Positions 28,486-38,772 of a stretch of 64,000 nt of DNA are shown here, piece by piece. Under the pieces are notes generated by a model that saw nothing but the letters and a program-made list of their open reading frames with translations, was not told where the DNA came from and ran no database searches. Position numbers and translations under genes: made by a program. Origin of the DNA: Pachysolen tannophilus NRRL Y-2460 (lineage: Eukaryota; Ascomycota; Pichiomycetes; Alaninales; Pachysolenaceae); NCBI GenBank assembly GCA_001661245.1, contig KV454012.1, positions 751,658 to 815,657 of the forward strand, written 5' to 3'. Within the stretch, counting starts at the first letter, position 1; every line of letters begins with the position of its first letter.

Positions 28486-29958
28486 ATGGAGGGTAGAGGT
28501 TTATTGGGGAGTATGTCTGGTGGTGTTGATGGTTTTTTTGAGAGGGCTTCAGCTGGGTTTGTTGATTTTTTATTGGATAATGGGGTGAAAATATCTGAGA
28601 AAGTACAAGTTTGGGATTATAGAGATGTTAATCAAGGTAGAGGTTTGAAAGCTATTCAAGATATAGAGAAGGATGAGGTATTATTTTCTGTTCCCAGGTC
28701 TGTGATTTTGAATGTAGAGACGAGTTCGTTGCCGGAAGGTGTAAAAATGAAGTTGAAGGATCTTGGTCAGTGGGAAGCTTTAATAATTACTATATTGTAT
28801 GAGAAGTATACAAGTTTTTCCAAATGGATACCATATTTTGAAGTTTTACCATCTTCAAATTTTAATAATTTGATGTTTTGGGATCAAGATGATTTAGTAA
28901 ACTTGGGGCCTTCTTTGGTGTTGGATAGGATTGGTAAGGTTGAAGCTGAAGAAATGTATAAGAAAATTTTCCCCCAAATTGTTCAATCTTTAGGTTTATA
29001 CGAATTGTTGAAAGATGTCAGTATTGATGAGTTTCATAAAGTAGCAAGCACGATCATGTCTTATTCCTTTGACGTTTCCAAAAGCGTTGATACTAATGAA
29101 GAAGATGAGGAGGAGGAGGAAGAAGAAGAAGAATTTATCAAGACAATGGTTCCGTTAGCTGATACTTTAAACGCCGATACAAACTTGTGCAATGCTCATT
29201 TGATATATACAAAAGATGCATTGGTTATGACAGCTATCAGCAAGATTGGCAAAGGGGAACAGGTTTATAACTCATATGGAGAGCACCCAAACTCTGAAAT
29301 TTTGAGAAGGTATGGTTATGTTGAACCAAATGGTTCAAAATTTGATTTTGGTGAAATACTTTTAACTTCAATTGAAAAAAATTTCTCTGAATTTTATAAT
29401 ATTGAAAATAATTTAATGACATTAATAATTAAAAGTATTTCTAAAAGTGAATTTTTAACTGAAATGGAAAATAGTATTATTTTTGAAACTTATGAATGTT
29501 ATAAAGATGGTGAAACAATACCTGAATTCATTCTTTTACTGCAAGTCTTAACTCTTGTTGGTTTAATTCATCAAAGTGAAGATGGTCTTGAACTGGAAAC
29601 TTTCAAGTTGGAACAATTTATAAACAGATTAGTAAAGAAAAGTTTTATGTTGATTGAAGATGGGAAATTGACTAAATCTACAAAGGAAAATATAATCAAA
29701 ATTATGGAACTGAGAATTACAAGTTATACAAATTTCTTAAAGGAAAATAAACTTAGTTCCGATAATACAGATATTCATAAATTGAGAGTTTCAATGGCAA
29801 AATCCGTACTTAAATCGGAATTAGATTCTTTAAACAATACAAAGTTGAAATTTGCAACAAATTTTAAACTCATTGATGATGAAAAGATGATTAGAAACGT
29901 TTTAAAACGAAAGATGCTGACTGATGATACCATTAGAACTAAGAAAGCAAAGAAATAG
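28486..29958 (+). CDS. RKM4: SET-domain ribosomal lysine methyltransferase, Rkm4-like
   Basis: The 490-residue protein has the split SET domain of the SETD6/Rubisco-methyltransferase group. An N-terminal GRGLKAIQDIEKDEVLFSVP motif is followed by an inserted helical part and then PLADTLNADTNLCNAHL with VYNSYGEHPNSEILRRYGYV (AdoMet and catalytic Tyr region, about 225-285). A C-terminal helical substrate-binding domain closes it. An acidic run (DEEEEEEEEE) interrupts the SET insert near 205-215. Rkm4 monomethylates Lys of ribosomal protein uL14/L42-type targets in yeast. A nuclear-type KKAKK end is present. Confidence 0.85.
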   Translation: MEGRGLLGSMSGGVDGFFERASAGFVDFLLDNGVKISEKVQVWDYRDVNQGRGLKAIQDIEKDEVLFSVPRSVILNVETSSLPEGVKMKLKDLGQWEALIITILYEKYTSFSKWIPYFEVLPSSNFNNLMFWDQDDLVNLGPSLVLDRIGKVEAEEMYKKIFPQIVQSLGLYELLKDVSIDEFHKVASTIMSYSFDVSKSVDTNEEDEEEEEEEEEFIKTMVPLADTLNADTNLCNAHLIYTKDALVMTAISKIGKGEQVYNSYGEHPNSEILRRYGYVEPNGSKFDFGEILLTSIEKNFSEFYNIENNLMTLIIKSISKSEFLTEMENSIIFETYECYKDGETIPEFILLLQVLTLVGLIHQSEDGLELETFKLEQFINRLVKKSFMLIEDGKLTKSTKENIIKIMELRITSYTNFLKENKLSSDNTDIHKLRVSMAKSVLKSELDSLNNTKLKFATNFKLIDDEKMIRNVLKRKMLTDDTIRTKKAKK

Positions 29959-30176
29959 AATTAGAAATCAGGAATCGGTTTCTTTTGATTTTTTTTTCTT
30001 GTATAAAACTGTAAAATATACATATATTTAAATAAATTGTAAATGAAAATAAATTTGTAAACAAATCAAACTATTATTGTTTAAATTAGATGTCGATATA
30101 TATATAAATATAAATAAAATATATATGTATGGAATATTCTATATATCTCAAGTGATTTTGAGAGATAGATTGGGTC

Positions 30177-31163
30177 ATGAGTAAGATGGTAGAGCTACCT
30201 GATCCGCCTGGAGATATAATAACGTCATTAAAATTGTCACCGGTTTATCCAAATCATTTATTGGCTACATCTATAGATGGACAAATCAAATTGTACGATA
30301 TCAGGGCCAATACATCATTACAAGTTTTAAATAGCACTCATGGTGGGATATTAGATTCTTGCTTTTTAGTGGATTCAAATAGATCGTTTATTGGTAATAG
30401 TGATGGAATAATATCAGAATTAGATTTTATAAACGAGACATGTAATAAAAAAATTGGTAAACCTCATACAAACGGTATCAAAAGTTTAATTTCAATTGAT
30501 CAAAATTCATTAATTAGTGGATCCTGGGATAAGACTTTCCAAAAAATTGATTTAAGGTCACCACAAGTTAGTGAAATATATGATTTACCTGGAAAAGTTT
30601 TTGCAATGGATTCAAGTCAAGATAAGAATAAAATAGTTATTGCAATGTCCAAAAGATTAATTCATATTTATGATCCAAGATTTATAGATAAACCATTACA
30701 AGTAAGAGAAAGTGGACTAAGATATCAGACAAGATCCATAAAATGTATGCCAGATAATCAAGGTTTTGTAATTGCATCCATAGAGGGGAAAGTTGCAGTT
30801 GAATACTTTGATTTATCAAATGAGGTCCAATCAAAGAAATATGCCTTTAAATGCCACAGATCAAAAGATCAAACCAATACCAACATAGAGCAAGAAATAG
30901 TCTCTTCAGTGAATTCATTATGTTTTGGTAAAGAAAATGAATTATTCACCGGTGGTAGCGATTGTAATGTTTACCTTTGGAATTATCATACAAAGAAAAG
31001 ATCAAGACTGTTCCTGTTTGATAAAAGTGTGGTTTATATGAATTTTAACGAAAAATACAACTCATTGATAATAGGATGTAGCGATGACTCTTACAAGGCT
31101 ATCCCATATACTTCTGCTGGCTCAAAGCATTCGGATTCAAAAATTTATATCCAATCTTTTTAG
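30177..31163 (+). CDS. BUB3: Spindle checkpoint WD40 protein Bub3
   Basis: The 328-residue beta-propeller matches Bub3 through its most conserved stretch, ESGLRYQTRSIKCMPDNQGF followed by SIEGKVAVEYF, and then FKCHR and VNSLCFG. It binds GLEBS motifs of Bub1 and Mad3 and phosphorylated Spc105/KNL1 MELT repeats at kinetochores. Two in-frame ATGs (30177 and 30186) are possible starts; the second gives MVELPDPPGD. Two CTG codons in the last blade (R-CTG-F-CTG-FD) align with Asn and Ala of S. cerevisiae rather than Leu. Confidence 0.94.
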   Translation: MSKMVELPDPPGDIITSLKLSPVYPNHLLATSIDGQIKLYDIRANTSLQVLNSTHGGILDSCFLVDSNRSFIGNSDGIISELDFINETCNKKIGKPHTNGIKSLISIDQNSLISGSWDKTFQKIDLRSPQVSEIYDLPGKVFAMDSSQDKNKIVIAMSKRLIHIYDPRFIDKPLQVRESGLRYQTRSIKCMPDNQGFVIASIEGKVAVEYFDLSNEVQSKKYAFKCHRSKDQTNTNIEQEIVSSVNSLCFGKENELFTGGSDCNVYLWNYHTKKRSRLFLFDKSVVYMNFNEKYNSLIIGCSDDSYKAIPYTSAGSKHSDSKIYIQSF

Positions 31164-31341
31164 CTGTGTCCACTTGTAAAAAATAGGGTTAAAAATTTTT
31201 CATAAAATTTTTCTTTTTTCTTTTTTTTAGTTCTTTTCTTTCTTTTTGTCCATAATATAAATATCAACTTCATTTTAAATACGAAATTTTTGGGAAAAGA
31301 ACTTGTAAATAATTAGAGGTTAAAGAAGAGTTTTATCAAGG

Positions 31342-32970
31342 ATGGTAGGAAGTCTTGTTGGTACTGGGCTTATGAGGTCCAATGGATTTTTTATTCGTCG
31401 TATTCTGTTAGTTAAGAGTATGAAAACTTGCAGTAAAATATTTAGGGGAAACTCAGGTGTAATGATTACTACTGGTAGTCGTAAATATGCTACGAAGAGT
31501 ATTGTTCAATTAACGAGGGAGAAATATCCAAAAATCAAGAGAAATGATTCTTTTAAGAAGCTTGAGCAAGAAGATATAAATTTTTTTAAATCTGTTTTAC
31601 AAAATGATAACGGTGTTGTAACAAATAAAGACGATTTAGAATTTTTCAATGAAGATTGGATGAGAAAATATCGTGGAGAATCACTGGTTGTTTTGAAACC
31701 AAAGACAGTTCAGGAAGTTTCTCAAATTGTTAAATATTGTAATGAAAAGAAGTTGGCTATTGTTCCACAAGGTGGGAATACAGGATTAGTTGGTGGATCT
31801 GTACCTGTTTTTGATGAAGTTATTCTTTCTTTATCTTCAATGAAAAAAATTAGAAGTTTTGATAAAGTTAGTGGTATTCTTAAAGCTGATGCTGGTTTAA
31901 TCTTAGAAAATGCTGATATATATTTATCCGAGAGAGGTTATATTTTCCCATTAGATTTAGGTGCTAAAGGATCATGTCATATTGGAGGAAATGTTGCAAC
32001 TAATGCTGGTGGTTTAAGGTTATTACGTTATGGTTCATTACATGGATCTGTCTTGGGTTTAGAAGTTGTGTTACCGGATGGTACAATATTGGACTCTATG
32101 CATTCATTAAGAAAGGATAATACAGGTTATGATCTTAAACAAATGTTTATTGGTTCCGAGGGGACCTTAGGTATAATTACAGGTGTTTCAATACTTTGTC
32201 CAGCAAGACCAAAAGCATTTAATGTTGCATTTTTGGGTGTTTCTTCTTATGAAGCAGTTCAAAAAACTTTTGTTCATGCTAGAGGTGAATTATCAGAAAT
32301 TTTATCTGCTTTTGAATTTATGGATAGTAAATCTCAAAAATTAACAGCTAAACATTTAAATTCACCTCATCCATTAGATGATCCATTTCCATTTTATATA
32401 CTTATTGAAACTTCTGGTTCTAATAAGGAACATGATGATGCCAAATTAGAATCTTTCTTGGAAAGTGCAATGGAAAATGGTCTTATAGATGATGGTATTG
32501 TTGCTCAGGATGAAACACAAGTTCAAACTTTATGGCAATGGAGAGAACAAATACCTGAAGCTTCCACTATTGGTGGTGGAGTTTATAAATATGATGTATC
32601 ATTACCATTACCTGATTTATATGGACTTGTAGAAGCTGTTAGAGCAAAATTGAACGATGCTAATTTAATTGGTGAAACCGATGAATTCCCTGTTGTTGAT
32701 GCTGTAGGGTATGGTCACATTGGTGATGGAAATTTACATTTGAATGTTGCTGTAAGAAGATATACAAAAGATGTTGAAAAAGTATTAGAACCATTTGTTT
32801 ATGAATGGATTCAAAGTAAAAAAGGTTCCATCAGTGCTGAGCATGGTTTAGGTTTCCAAAAGAAAAATTATATTCATTATTCCAAGAGTGATCAAGAAAT
32901 TAAAATGATTAAAGATTTGAAAAATCATTATGATCCAAATGGTATTTTGAACCCATACAAATATGTTTAG
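31342..32970 (+). CDS. DLD2: D-2-hydroxyglutarate (D-lactate) dehydrogenase, FAD-dependent
   Basis: The 542-residue protein has an Arg-rich mitochondrial leader (about 1-45) and an FAD_binding_4 domain (about 110-250) with [16 protein letters not shown] and [19 protein letters not shown]. The C-terminal FAD-oxidase cap includes [14 protein letters not shown] and [14 protein letters not shown]. It is very close to S. cerevisiae Dld2/Dld3, which oxidise D-2-hydroxyglutarate to 2-oxoglutarate and can pass electrons to pyruvate. The leader indicates the mitochondrial form (Dld2). The L-specific enzyme lies 30 kb downstream. Confidence 0.93.
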   Translation: MVGSLVGTGLMRSNGFFIRRILLVKSMKTCSKIFRGNSGVMITTGSRKYATKSIVQLTREKYPKIKRNDSFKKLEQEDINFFKSVLQNDNGVVTNKDDLEFFNEDWMRKYRGESLVVLKPKTVQEVSQIVKYCNEKKLAIVPQGGNTGLVGGSVPVFDEVILSLSSMKKIRSFDKVSGILKADAGLILENADIYLSERGYIFPLDLGAKGSCHIGGNVATNAGGLRLLRYGSLHGSVLGLEVVLPDGTILDSMHSLRKDNTGYDLKQMFIGSEGTLGIITGVSILCPARPKAFNVAFLGVSSYEAVQKTFVHARGELSEILSAFEFMDSKSQKLTAKHLNSPHPLDDPFPFYILIETSGSNKEHDDAKLESFLESAMENGLIDDGIVAQDETQVQTLWQWREQIPEASTIGGGVYKYDVSLPLPDLYGLVEAVRAKLNDANLIGETDEFPVVDAVGYGHIGDGNLHLNVAVRRYTKDVEKVLEPFVYEWIQSKKGSISAEHGLGFQKKNYIHYSKSDQEIKMIKDLKNHYDPNGILNPYKYV

Positions 32971-33292
32971 AATAAATGTTTCCTATAGAATTGTAATTTT
33001 TTTTTTATTTTTTATTTTTTATTTCTTATTTACTTATTTACTTATATTTAAATTTTTTGATTAAAAGTGATATTCATATAAATAGTCAACTCATTATTTA
33101 ACACAACTATTAAAAAAATACAAAATTATTTAAAATTATTAAAATTGTTTTAAATTATAAATACAGTCTTAAAAGAAAGCCAAACCTCTATTTATCTCCA
33201 AACTAATTAACTCCAAATTAAAAAAAATTAAAAAAAAAAAAAAACAAAACACAAACACAAAAACTTATCATTGAAAATAGAAAACACTCCAA
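32971..33292. other. Convergent 3' region, DLD2 / SNA4
   Basis: It is very AT-rich, with runs such as TTTTTTATTTTTTATTTTTTATTTC (about 33000-33025) and A-rich sequence near 33219-33243. It should hold both polyadenylation regions. No gene is seen. Confidence 0.5.
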
Positions 33293-33808
33293 TCACCTCG
33301 AGTTTTTAGCTGTTTCATTCATGGCATTATCATAACTTGGTGGATTTTCAGTTGGCTCATCACCTTCTTGATTCGGCGAAATAGCCCCATAATCAGCAGG
33401 TCTATTATGCTGTTGGTTCTGTTGGTTCTGTTGTTGTTGTTGTTGTTGCTGACTTAAAGCTCTTGCAGAAGAAACCGGTGATGGTACTTCAACATATACA
33501 GTATGAGTACAACTATGATGTAAATGTGGAGATTGTGGGTTAATATTTTCTGGACTACCTACTGCGACACCTCTTCTATCACTTGGAATATATAACCTTT
33601 GCTCTTCATCAATAACATAAAACCTATCTTCTGGATACTTTGAAATGATATACCATGAATGAATTAAACCTGGAATGTAACCTAGGATACATAATAAGAT
33701 ATTAATTAATGAATCAGCAGAGCAAAGACCTCTTTTAAGCCAAACTGGAAGTGGTGGAAAAAAAATAGCCACTACAACTAATACACAATCGCAACAGCAG
33801 CAACACAT
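33293..33808 (-). CDS. SNA4: PMP3/UPF0057-family vacuolar protein with PPxY motif, Sna4-like
   Basis: The 171-residue protein starts with a cysteine cluster (MCCCCCDC), likely palmitoylated. Two membrane helices of the Pmp3 type follow (VLVVVAIFFPPLPVWLKRG and LINILLCILGYIPGLIHSWY). A long cytosolic tail carries a Gln run and a PPSY motif at 156-159. In Sna3/Sna4 such a PPxY recruits the ubiquitin ligase Rsp5 for sorting into the vacuole. The tail is longer than in S. cerevisiae Sna4 (140 residues). Confidence 0.85.
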   Translation of the reverse strand: MCCCCCDCVLVVVAIFFPPLPVWLKRGLCSADSLINILLCILGYIPGLIHSWYIISKYPEDRFYVIDEEQRLYIPSDRRGVAVGSPENINPQSPHLHHSCTHTVYVEVPSPVSSARALSQQQQQQQQNQQNQQHNRPADYGAISPNQEGDEPTENPPSYDNAMNETAKNSR

Positions 33809-34902
33809 CTTGAAATTAAAATGAAAATATATAAATCAATCTATTGATGAAAACAAATAAATTTGATTAATTAATAAAATAATTAGATATATATTATATA
33901 TATATATATATATAAATATAATTTATGATCATCATTTTTACTGCAACAACGGCTTTTTCTATTATAGTAAGACGCAGAAAAGAAAAAAAAAAAAAAAAAA
34001 TTTTCTTTTAAAGGAGAAGTCCGCGGCGAGATGAAAGCCACTTCGGCGGGCCGACAAAAGGAGGGCAGGCCGGGGGAAGAAAGAGAAAAAATGAAAAAGT
34101 GAGTTAACGGGCGGGCGGGGTCCCTTGATGGCAAGTAGCGGCAGCCTTCGGTGAGCGGCAACCCTTAATGAGTTGGCCCGTTTCTTGGTAAGTCGGCCAG
34201 TCTCTCTCTCTTTACCTTATAAACAAAGATTATCAGCGAAACCGACTACCCGCGGCAAGCCGAAGGTGTATCTGTTTGATATAAAGAGTGTACGTGCGCT
34301 AGAAAATGTGTGGGCGCAAATGTGTGGGCGCCAAATGTGCACGTTTTGTGTAAGCTTAAAAAAACAAGTTTACGCATTTGCGCATGTGCGCATGCTCGTA
34401 TGTGCGTATATTCACTAGTTTTCCTCATTAGTAAAATGTGTAGCAATAAACACGACTACAATAGTTATTGTGTTGCGCATAAACTTGCATTTATTATCCG
34501 TGGTAATCATTTATACTTTGTTTATCATTTAATAATTAGTAGTAATTAGCTAAAACTAGTTTGAAAAAGACAAAAACAAAAAAACAGAAAAGTATTAAAA
34601 AAGAAGCTAAAGTTGAGTGTTTAGTATAAAGATTGATGGTTTAGTGTGATGTTTTAAAGTTAGTTGTACAGAAGTCTAATTATAAACTTATATATATATG
34701 TTAATTTTTTTTTTTGCATAAATTAATGCGAATAATAATTTGTAGTTTTATCTTTTTATGATATGTCACAATATAATTTTGATATATCTTGACCAAAAAA
34801 TCATGCTCATCTGTCGCAGTCTTTAAAGGTTTCTCTATCTTTTTTTTTTTTTTTTTCAATTAAAGCTGTAAGAGTTGTTTAATAATCAAGTTATCATCAA
34901 CA
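33809..34902. other. 1.1-kb intergenic region with GC-rich island
   Basis: It starts with AT runs and a poly-A stretch (33983-34000). It then switches to a GC-rich block (about 34011-34300; 34021-34080 is about 68 % GC), followed by a TGTGGGCGC/TGCGCA-rich part (34284-34425), and returns to AT-rich sequence. Short frames on both strands exist but look like chance. See findings. Confidence 0.55.
34011..34425. other. GC-rich island with short inverted and tandem repeats
   Basis: It is rich in CGG/CCG triplets. CCTTCGG (about 34145) faces CCGAAGG (about 34260), and GGGCCGAC (about 34049) faces GTCGGCC (about 34192). A 14-bp unit AAATGTGTGGGCGC is repeated twice in tandem (about 34304-34331). 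ATTTGCGCATGTGCGCATG follows near 34376. It could be a structured RNA, a dense factor-binding region, or DNA of other origin. No known RNA family is recognised. Confidence 0.4.
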
Positions 34903-35949
34903 ATGGCACCAATCACCAGGTCAAAATCGACAAAAAATAATAACAACTTGTCGCAAGTTGTACAATCAAATTCTGTTTTATCATCTTCTTGTTCTAGTTT
35001 GGGTTCTGCAAATAGCGAACTTGATTATGCTCAAAATTTTGAGGAAGTTAGTTATGATATGGAAGAAAGAAGAGACCTTTTAAAAATGGAAGAATCTTCA
35101 GCTTGGGATTTACCTTCATTGATTGAAAGATCGGTAAAAGAAAAAGAAAAAGAAAATGAAAAAGAAAATTCAAAACTTCAACTCTCAAAAATTGAGAAAC
35201 CGAAACTGAGAAAAAAGAGTAATGGACTTTTCGCTGATGAAGCTTTGGATTTATTTTTAATTCCAGCAGAAGAAAGTCCTTTAAAAGCTCCAAAGAGACT
35301 TACATTAAAGTCTCCAGTTGAAACAGAAATGAAATATCCCTGCCTTGAATTAACACCAAGAAGAACAGTTTCTGAAAATTTTTTCAATAATTTGACTTTA
35401 TTTTCACAAAATACAATTTTGGATTTTATTAACAATGAAAATGATAAATTAATTTTATTAAATGAATTGAAAAGAATTACTTCAAAAGAAGATTGTGATA
35501 ATATGAAATTAATTTCAATATTATACTGTATTACCAATCCTGATAATGAAGTACAATTACGTTGGATTTGTGATAATAAGAATCAAATTTTATCATTTAA
35601 AAATGTACAGTTTTTCTTTAAATGGTTTGAAAGTTGCAAACTAAATGTTGAACATGGAATTGATGAACATGGGATTGTTGAACATGAAATTGATGAAGAA
35701 GATAACGATTATGATGATATGAATAATATCGAAAATTCTCAATATTTCTTGATACAATCAAAAAAATTATCAAAAACTATTTTAAGTATTTTAGGCTTTC
35801 TGATTTTCAATTTTTTCACAACAATTTTAACGTTAATATTAACTTGGTATTTATTACTTAAATTGGAATTTTTTTCAGAAAGACTGAAAGCTTTTGGAGA
35901 AATTATTTCAGTCATTATCACTATTTTCTTCAAATCAAATCAAAGATAA
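34903..35949 (+). CDS. Uncharacterised protein with C-terminal membrane segments
   Basis: I do not recognise this 348-residue protein. Its N-terminal third is basic and Ser-rich (MAPITRSKSTKNNNN). A KEKEKENEKEN run lies near 80-90, and a possible Cdk-type site is found in KSPVETEMKYPCLELTPRR. A helical middle (about 160-245) is followed by an acidic HGIDEHGIVEHEID repeat. The end has one or two membrane helices (ILGFLIFNFFTTILTLILTW, then FGEIISVIITIFF). This layout, a soluble nuclear-like domain and a C-terminal anchor, would fit an inner-nuclear-membrane or ER tail-anchored protein, but that is only inference. Confidence 0.75.
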   Translation: MAPITRSKSTKNNNNLSQVVQSNSVLSSSCSSLGSANSELDYAQNFEEVSYDMEERRDLLKMEESSAWDLPSLIERSVKEKEKENEKENSKLQLSKIEKPKLRKKSNGLFADEALDLFLIPAEESPLKAPKRLTLKSPVETEMKYPCLELTPRRTVSENFFNNLTLFSQNTILDFINNENDKLILLNELKRITSKEDCDNMKLISILYCITNPDNEVQLRWICDNKNQILSFKNVQFFFKWFESCKLNVEHGIDEHGIVEHEIDEEDNDYDDMNNIENSQYFLIQSKKLSKTILSILGFLIFNFFTTILTLILTWYLLLKLEFFSERLKAFGEIISVIITIFFKSNQR

Positions 35950-36039
35950 ATCCTTATGCCTGTTCGAGATATACAGTTTTGTTGAGTTTTTCAAGCCACT
36001 TTTATATAGGTTGCTTGAATGGATTATATTAATCATATA

Positions 36040-37575
36040 TTATTTTTCAAAAGAATTATCACCGTCTTTTAAACTTAAAATGGCCCTAACATCACTTGTG
36101 AATCTTAAACTGTTCAACAACGGTAATAAATTCATCAACTCCAAGTCATTCGGATCATTAATCCAACCTTCAATCATAATTCCATTCTCCCTGTTGAGGC
36201 TATAACTTATAGGTGAATTATCAATTATAATTATCTTTGATGGATCTAATTTCATCTCTTCTTGATCGTCAATTGTTACTTGCTGTGGCGCTTGTGGTGG
36301 TACTGAGGAAGACCTTGAAGAAGATGTATCAGATTCAGTGTCTGAAGTTTCAAAACCATCGTCATCCGATTTTCGCCTTCCCCTTCTCCTACTCTTATTT
36401 TTTTTATATTCCGTCTTTTCACCAGTTAAAATTGACAAATCTTTTATGTAACCTACTCCTTGTTCCCATTTACAATGATTTCTATAATATCTTCTTTGAA
36501 ATAAAAGGTTTTCATTCAATCCGATTGTTCCATTGGCATTATTGTCTTTAAAATTTTTTTTCCCTCTATTTCCTATAAAATCTTCTTCCAAGAAGTTGAT
36601 AACAGGATCTGCATATTCCTTGATAGATGCAGTAAAACAAATCAAATCATACCAATTTCTAACAATATTTAAGAATTCATCAACAAATGGTCTTTTATAA
36701 ATATAATATAATGTTGCTAATTGATTATTTAGCTTAATTTCAATCATCTTACCTTTAGATTTACTATAAACAGAAGAATTATGTGGAGACAATGAATGTA
36801 TTAAAGTTTCATCCAAGTCAAGTATTAAAGTTTTCCGTGGAACAACAGGTGGCGTAGACAAATTAAAATTATTATTAATTAGTAACCTGGGGAATACAAA
36901 TCTTTGCTTTTTTGAATTCTTTTTTTGTTTCTTTATCAATTTTTTTTGCCGTATTGGTTCTTTAACATCCCGATTTGCAGGTAGATTTGTTGGAGATTTC
37001 AACCGATCTGACAATAATGTTGATGCAGATGGGAACTCAAATTCCAAGTCATCCTCTTCTATTGTAGATATGTTATCCACATATGCATTATTATGTTCTT
37101 GGTTATGACGATGATCCACCCCAGTAGAAACCGCAAGATCCTTGTCATGAACTTCTATTAAGTCTTCTTGATCTTGTTGTTGGTCACCCACTTTTTGATC
37201 TTCTACTGATTCTATGTTTGAACTCCCACGGAAAAGTGCCATTATAAATCTTATTGGATAAGTTATAATGAACAATAAGGCAAAAATTGGTTTAACAATC
37301 AAGAAATTCGGAAGGAAAAAAATCACATATACAAATCCTCTCCAAAAGCTAATCGACAGTTGCTCATCTTTATAAAAATCATCTTGTAAATCTATATCTC
37401 CTTCATATTCCTCTTCTTCTTCCTGAATTTCAGCCAAAGGATTTTTTTGCTCTTCTCTTGTAACTATATCATTATCATCTTGTAACTCTAACTCTTGATT
37501 TCCCAGCACCAGACTAGGGTTCTTATTATGAAAAGCTTTATCAACAGTTGTGGCTAAAAATTGAATTGAATTCAT
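36040..37575 (-). CDS. NEM1: Nem1-like phosphatase of lipin (HAD family)
   Basis: The 511-residue protein has two closely spaced membrane segments near 75-115 (FVYVIFFLPNFLIVKPIFAL) and an FCP1/CTDNEP1-type HAD domain from about 245. The catalytic motif is LDLDETLIHS near 250; FCFTASIKEYADPVI-like and KIIIIDNSPISYSLNRENGI are further motifs. A disordered Arg/Ser/Asp insert interrupts the domain (about 395-440). Nem1 with Spo7 dephosphorylates Pah1 (lipin) at the nuclear/ER membrane, moving lipid flow to triglyceride. The membrane segments separate it from Psr1-type phosphatases. Confidence 0.9.
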   Translation of the reverse strand: MNSIQFLATTVDKAFHNKNPSLVLGNQELELQDDNDIVTREEQKNPLAEIQEEEEEYEGDIDLQDDFYKDEQLSISFWRGFVYVIFFLPNFLIVKPIFALLFIITYPIRFIMALFRGSSNIESVEDQKVGDQQQDQEDLIEVHDKDLAVSTGVDHRHNQEHNNAYVDNISTIEEDDLEFEFPSASTLLSDRLKSPTNLPANRDVKEPIRQKKLIKKQKKNSKKQRFVFPRLLINNNFNLSTPPVVPRKTLILDLDETLIHSLSPHNSSVYSKSKGKMIEIKLNNQLATLYYIYKRPFVDEFLNIVRNWYDLICFTASIKEYADPVINFLEEDFIGNRGKKNFKDNNANGTIGLNENLLFQRRYYRNHCKWEQGVGYIKDLSILTGEKTEYKKNKSRRRGRRKSDDDGFETSDTESDTSSSRSSSVPPQAPQQVTIDDQEEMKLDPSKIIIIDNSPISYSLNRENGIMIEGWINDPNDLELMNLLPLLNSLRFTSDVRAILSLKDGDNSFEK

Positions 37576-37950
37576 TCTGGATCAACAATCCAGCCAGAAT
37601 ACTCCCCAATATTATCAACCAGTTCAATTAAATAAATTATATTAATATTTCATATGATCTTCTTTTCTAATGTCGGTGTTTATTTTTCTCTGTTAGGAGG
37701 TTTCGCAAAAAAACGCTAATAAAAAAATAAAAAGAAAAACAAAAATAAAAAAAATGTTGGGCGGAAGATCCGCCCAACATATCCGCCCAAAATTAGGCCG
37801 AAACACCTGGGACTGATTAATCTAAGATGAGCGGTAACACCAAGGCGGGGACTTGCTCTTTCCAGGGTAGCAATACAACAATTGAATTTTGTCATCTATT
37901 CAATCTTCTAAACCAAATGTTGAGTTTAATGGTTGTTGAAAGTTTATGCC
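37576..37950. other. Divergent promoter, NEM1 / SDR gene
   Basis: It holds a GC-richer patch (37756-37800) with GGGCGGAAGATCCGCCC, a palindromic GGGCGGA-AGA-TCCGCCC, followed by a second ATCCGCCCAAAATTAGGCCG. No gene is seen. Confidence 0.5.
37761..37777. promoter_or_regulatory. GGGCGGA / TCCGCCC palindrome
   Basis: Seven-base arms lie around AGA, with a further ATCCGCCC copy about 13 bp on. Facing CGG half-sites suggest a zinc-cluster factor site for the short-chain dehydrogenase or NEM1. Inferred only. Confidence 0.45.
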
Positions 37951-38772
37951 ATGGTTGAGTTGAATGTTAATGGGAAAGTTGCAATTGTAACTGGTGGTGC
38001 TAGAGGGTTGGGTTTTTACTGTTCAAAGATTTTAGTTAAAGCAAATATCAAGAAATTAATCATTACTTCCAGAAACTTAAAAAATTTGGAAAGATCTAGG
38101 GAAGAGTTATTGAAGTTACTGGAGTCATCAGAAACTGAGATTTTAATTTTTGAAAATGATTTGTCTTCATACAAAGGTGTAGAGAAATTTTATCACCAAG
38201 TCTTGTCATTAGAGATAAAAAAAATTGATTTATTGATTTTAAATTCTGGAGCAACTTGGGGCGAGCCATTAGAAACACATCCCGAGTCAGCTTTACATAA
38301 AGTCTTTGACTTAAATGTTGTGGGTCTATTTCACACAATTCAATTGTTCACGCCAATGTTAACGGAAGCTGCTAGTGTAAGTCACTCTAGACCTTCCAGA
38401 ATCTTGATAATTTCTTCGGTTGCAGGGTTGGTTTCTTCGTTTCCTACCCAAGGAACATACGGTTACAATATGTCTAAGTCAGCAATTATTCATTTACTGA
38501 AAAATCTTGCTTTAGAGTTGGCACCTCAATTCAATATTAATGTTAACGTAATTTGTCCAGGATTTTTTCCAACAAAAATGTCTAATGGTGTTTTAGAAAA
38601 AAATGGACAAAATATTATAGACAATAATCCGAGAAGGAGACTAGGTATAGAAGAGGATTTAGAATATTTGGTATTGTATTTGTGCTGTGATCAATCTAAT
38701 TATTTGAATGGAGTAATTATACCCGTTGATGGAGGTAGTTATTTGGGTAATGCGGTAACCTCTAAAATGTAA
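37951..38772 (+). CDS. Short-chain dehydrogenase/reductase
   Basis: The 273-residue classical SDR has the nucleotide motif TGGARGLG (about 13-20), an NSGA-type block (LNSGATWGE), catalytic Ser in ISSVAG, YNMSK (Tyr-x-x-x-Lys), and ICPGFFPTKM. A TSRN stretch after the second strand suggests NADP(H). The NLALELAPQFNINVNVICPG pattern resembles fungal proteins annotated as RhlG-like 3-oxoacyl reductases. The substrate is unknown. The ATG at 37951 is the first in this frame; upstream in-frame codons are TTG. Confidence 0.85.
   Translation: MVELNVNGKVAIVTGGARGLGFYCSKILVKANIKKLIITSRNLKNLERSREELLKLLESSETEILIFENDLSSYKGVEKFYHQVLSLEIKKIDLLILNSGATWGEPLETHPESALHKVFDLNVVGLFHTIQLFTPMLTEAASVSHSRPSRILIISSVAGLVSSFPTQGTYGYNMSKSAIIHLLKNLALELAPQFNINVNVICPGFFPTKMSNGVLEKNGQNIIDNNPRRRLGIEEDLEYLVLYLCCDQSNYLNGVIIPVDGGSYLGNAVTSKM

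Noticed and set aside
34173-34549. Short plus- and minus-strand frames in the GC-rich island
   Set aside because: Higher GC lowers stop frequency; codon choice does not match neighbouring genes and frames overlap on both strands.
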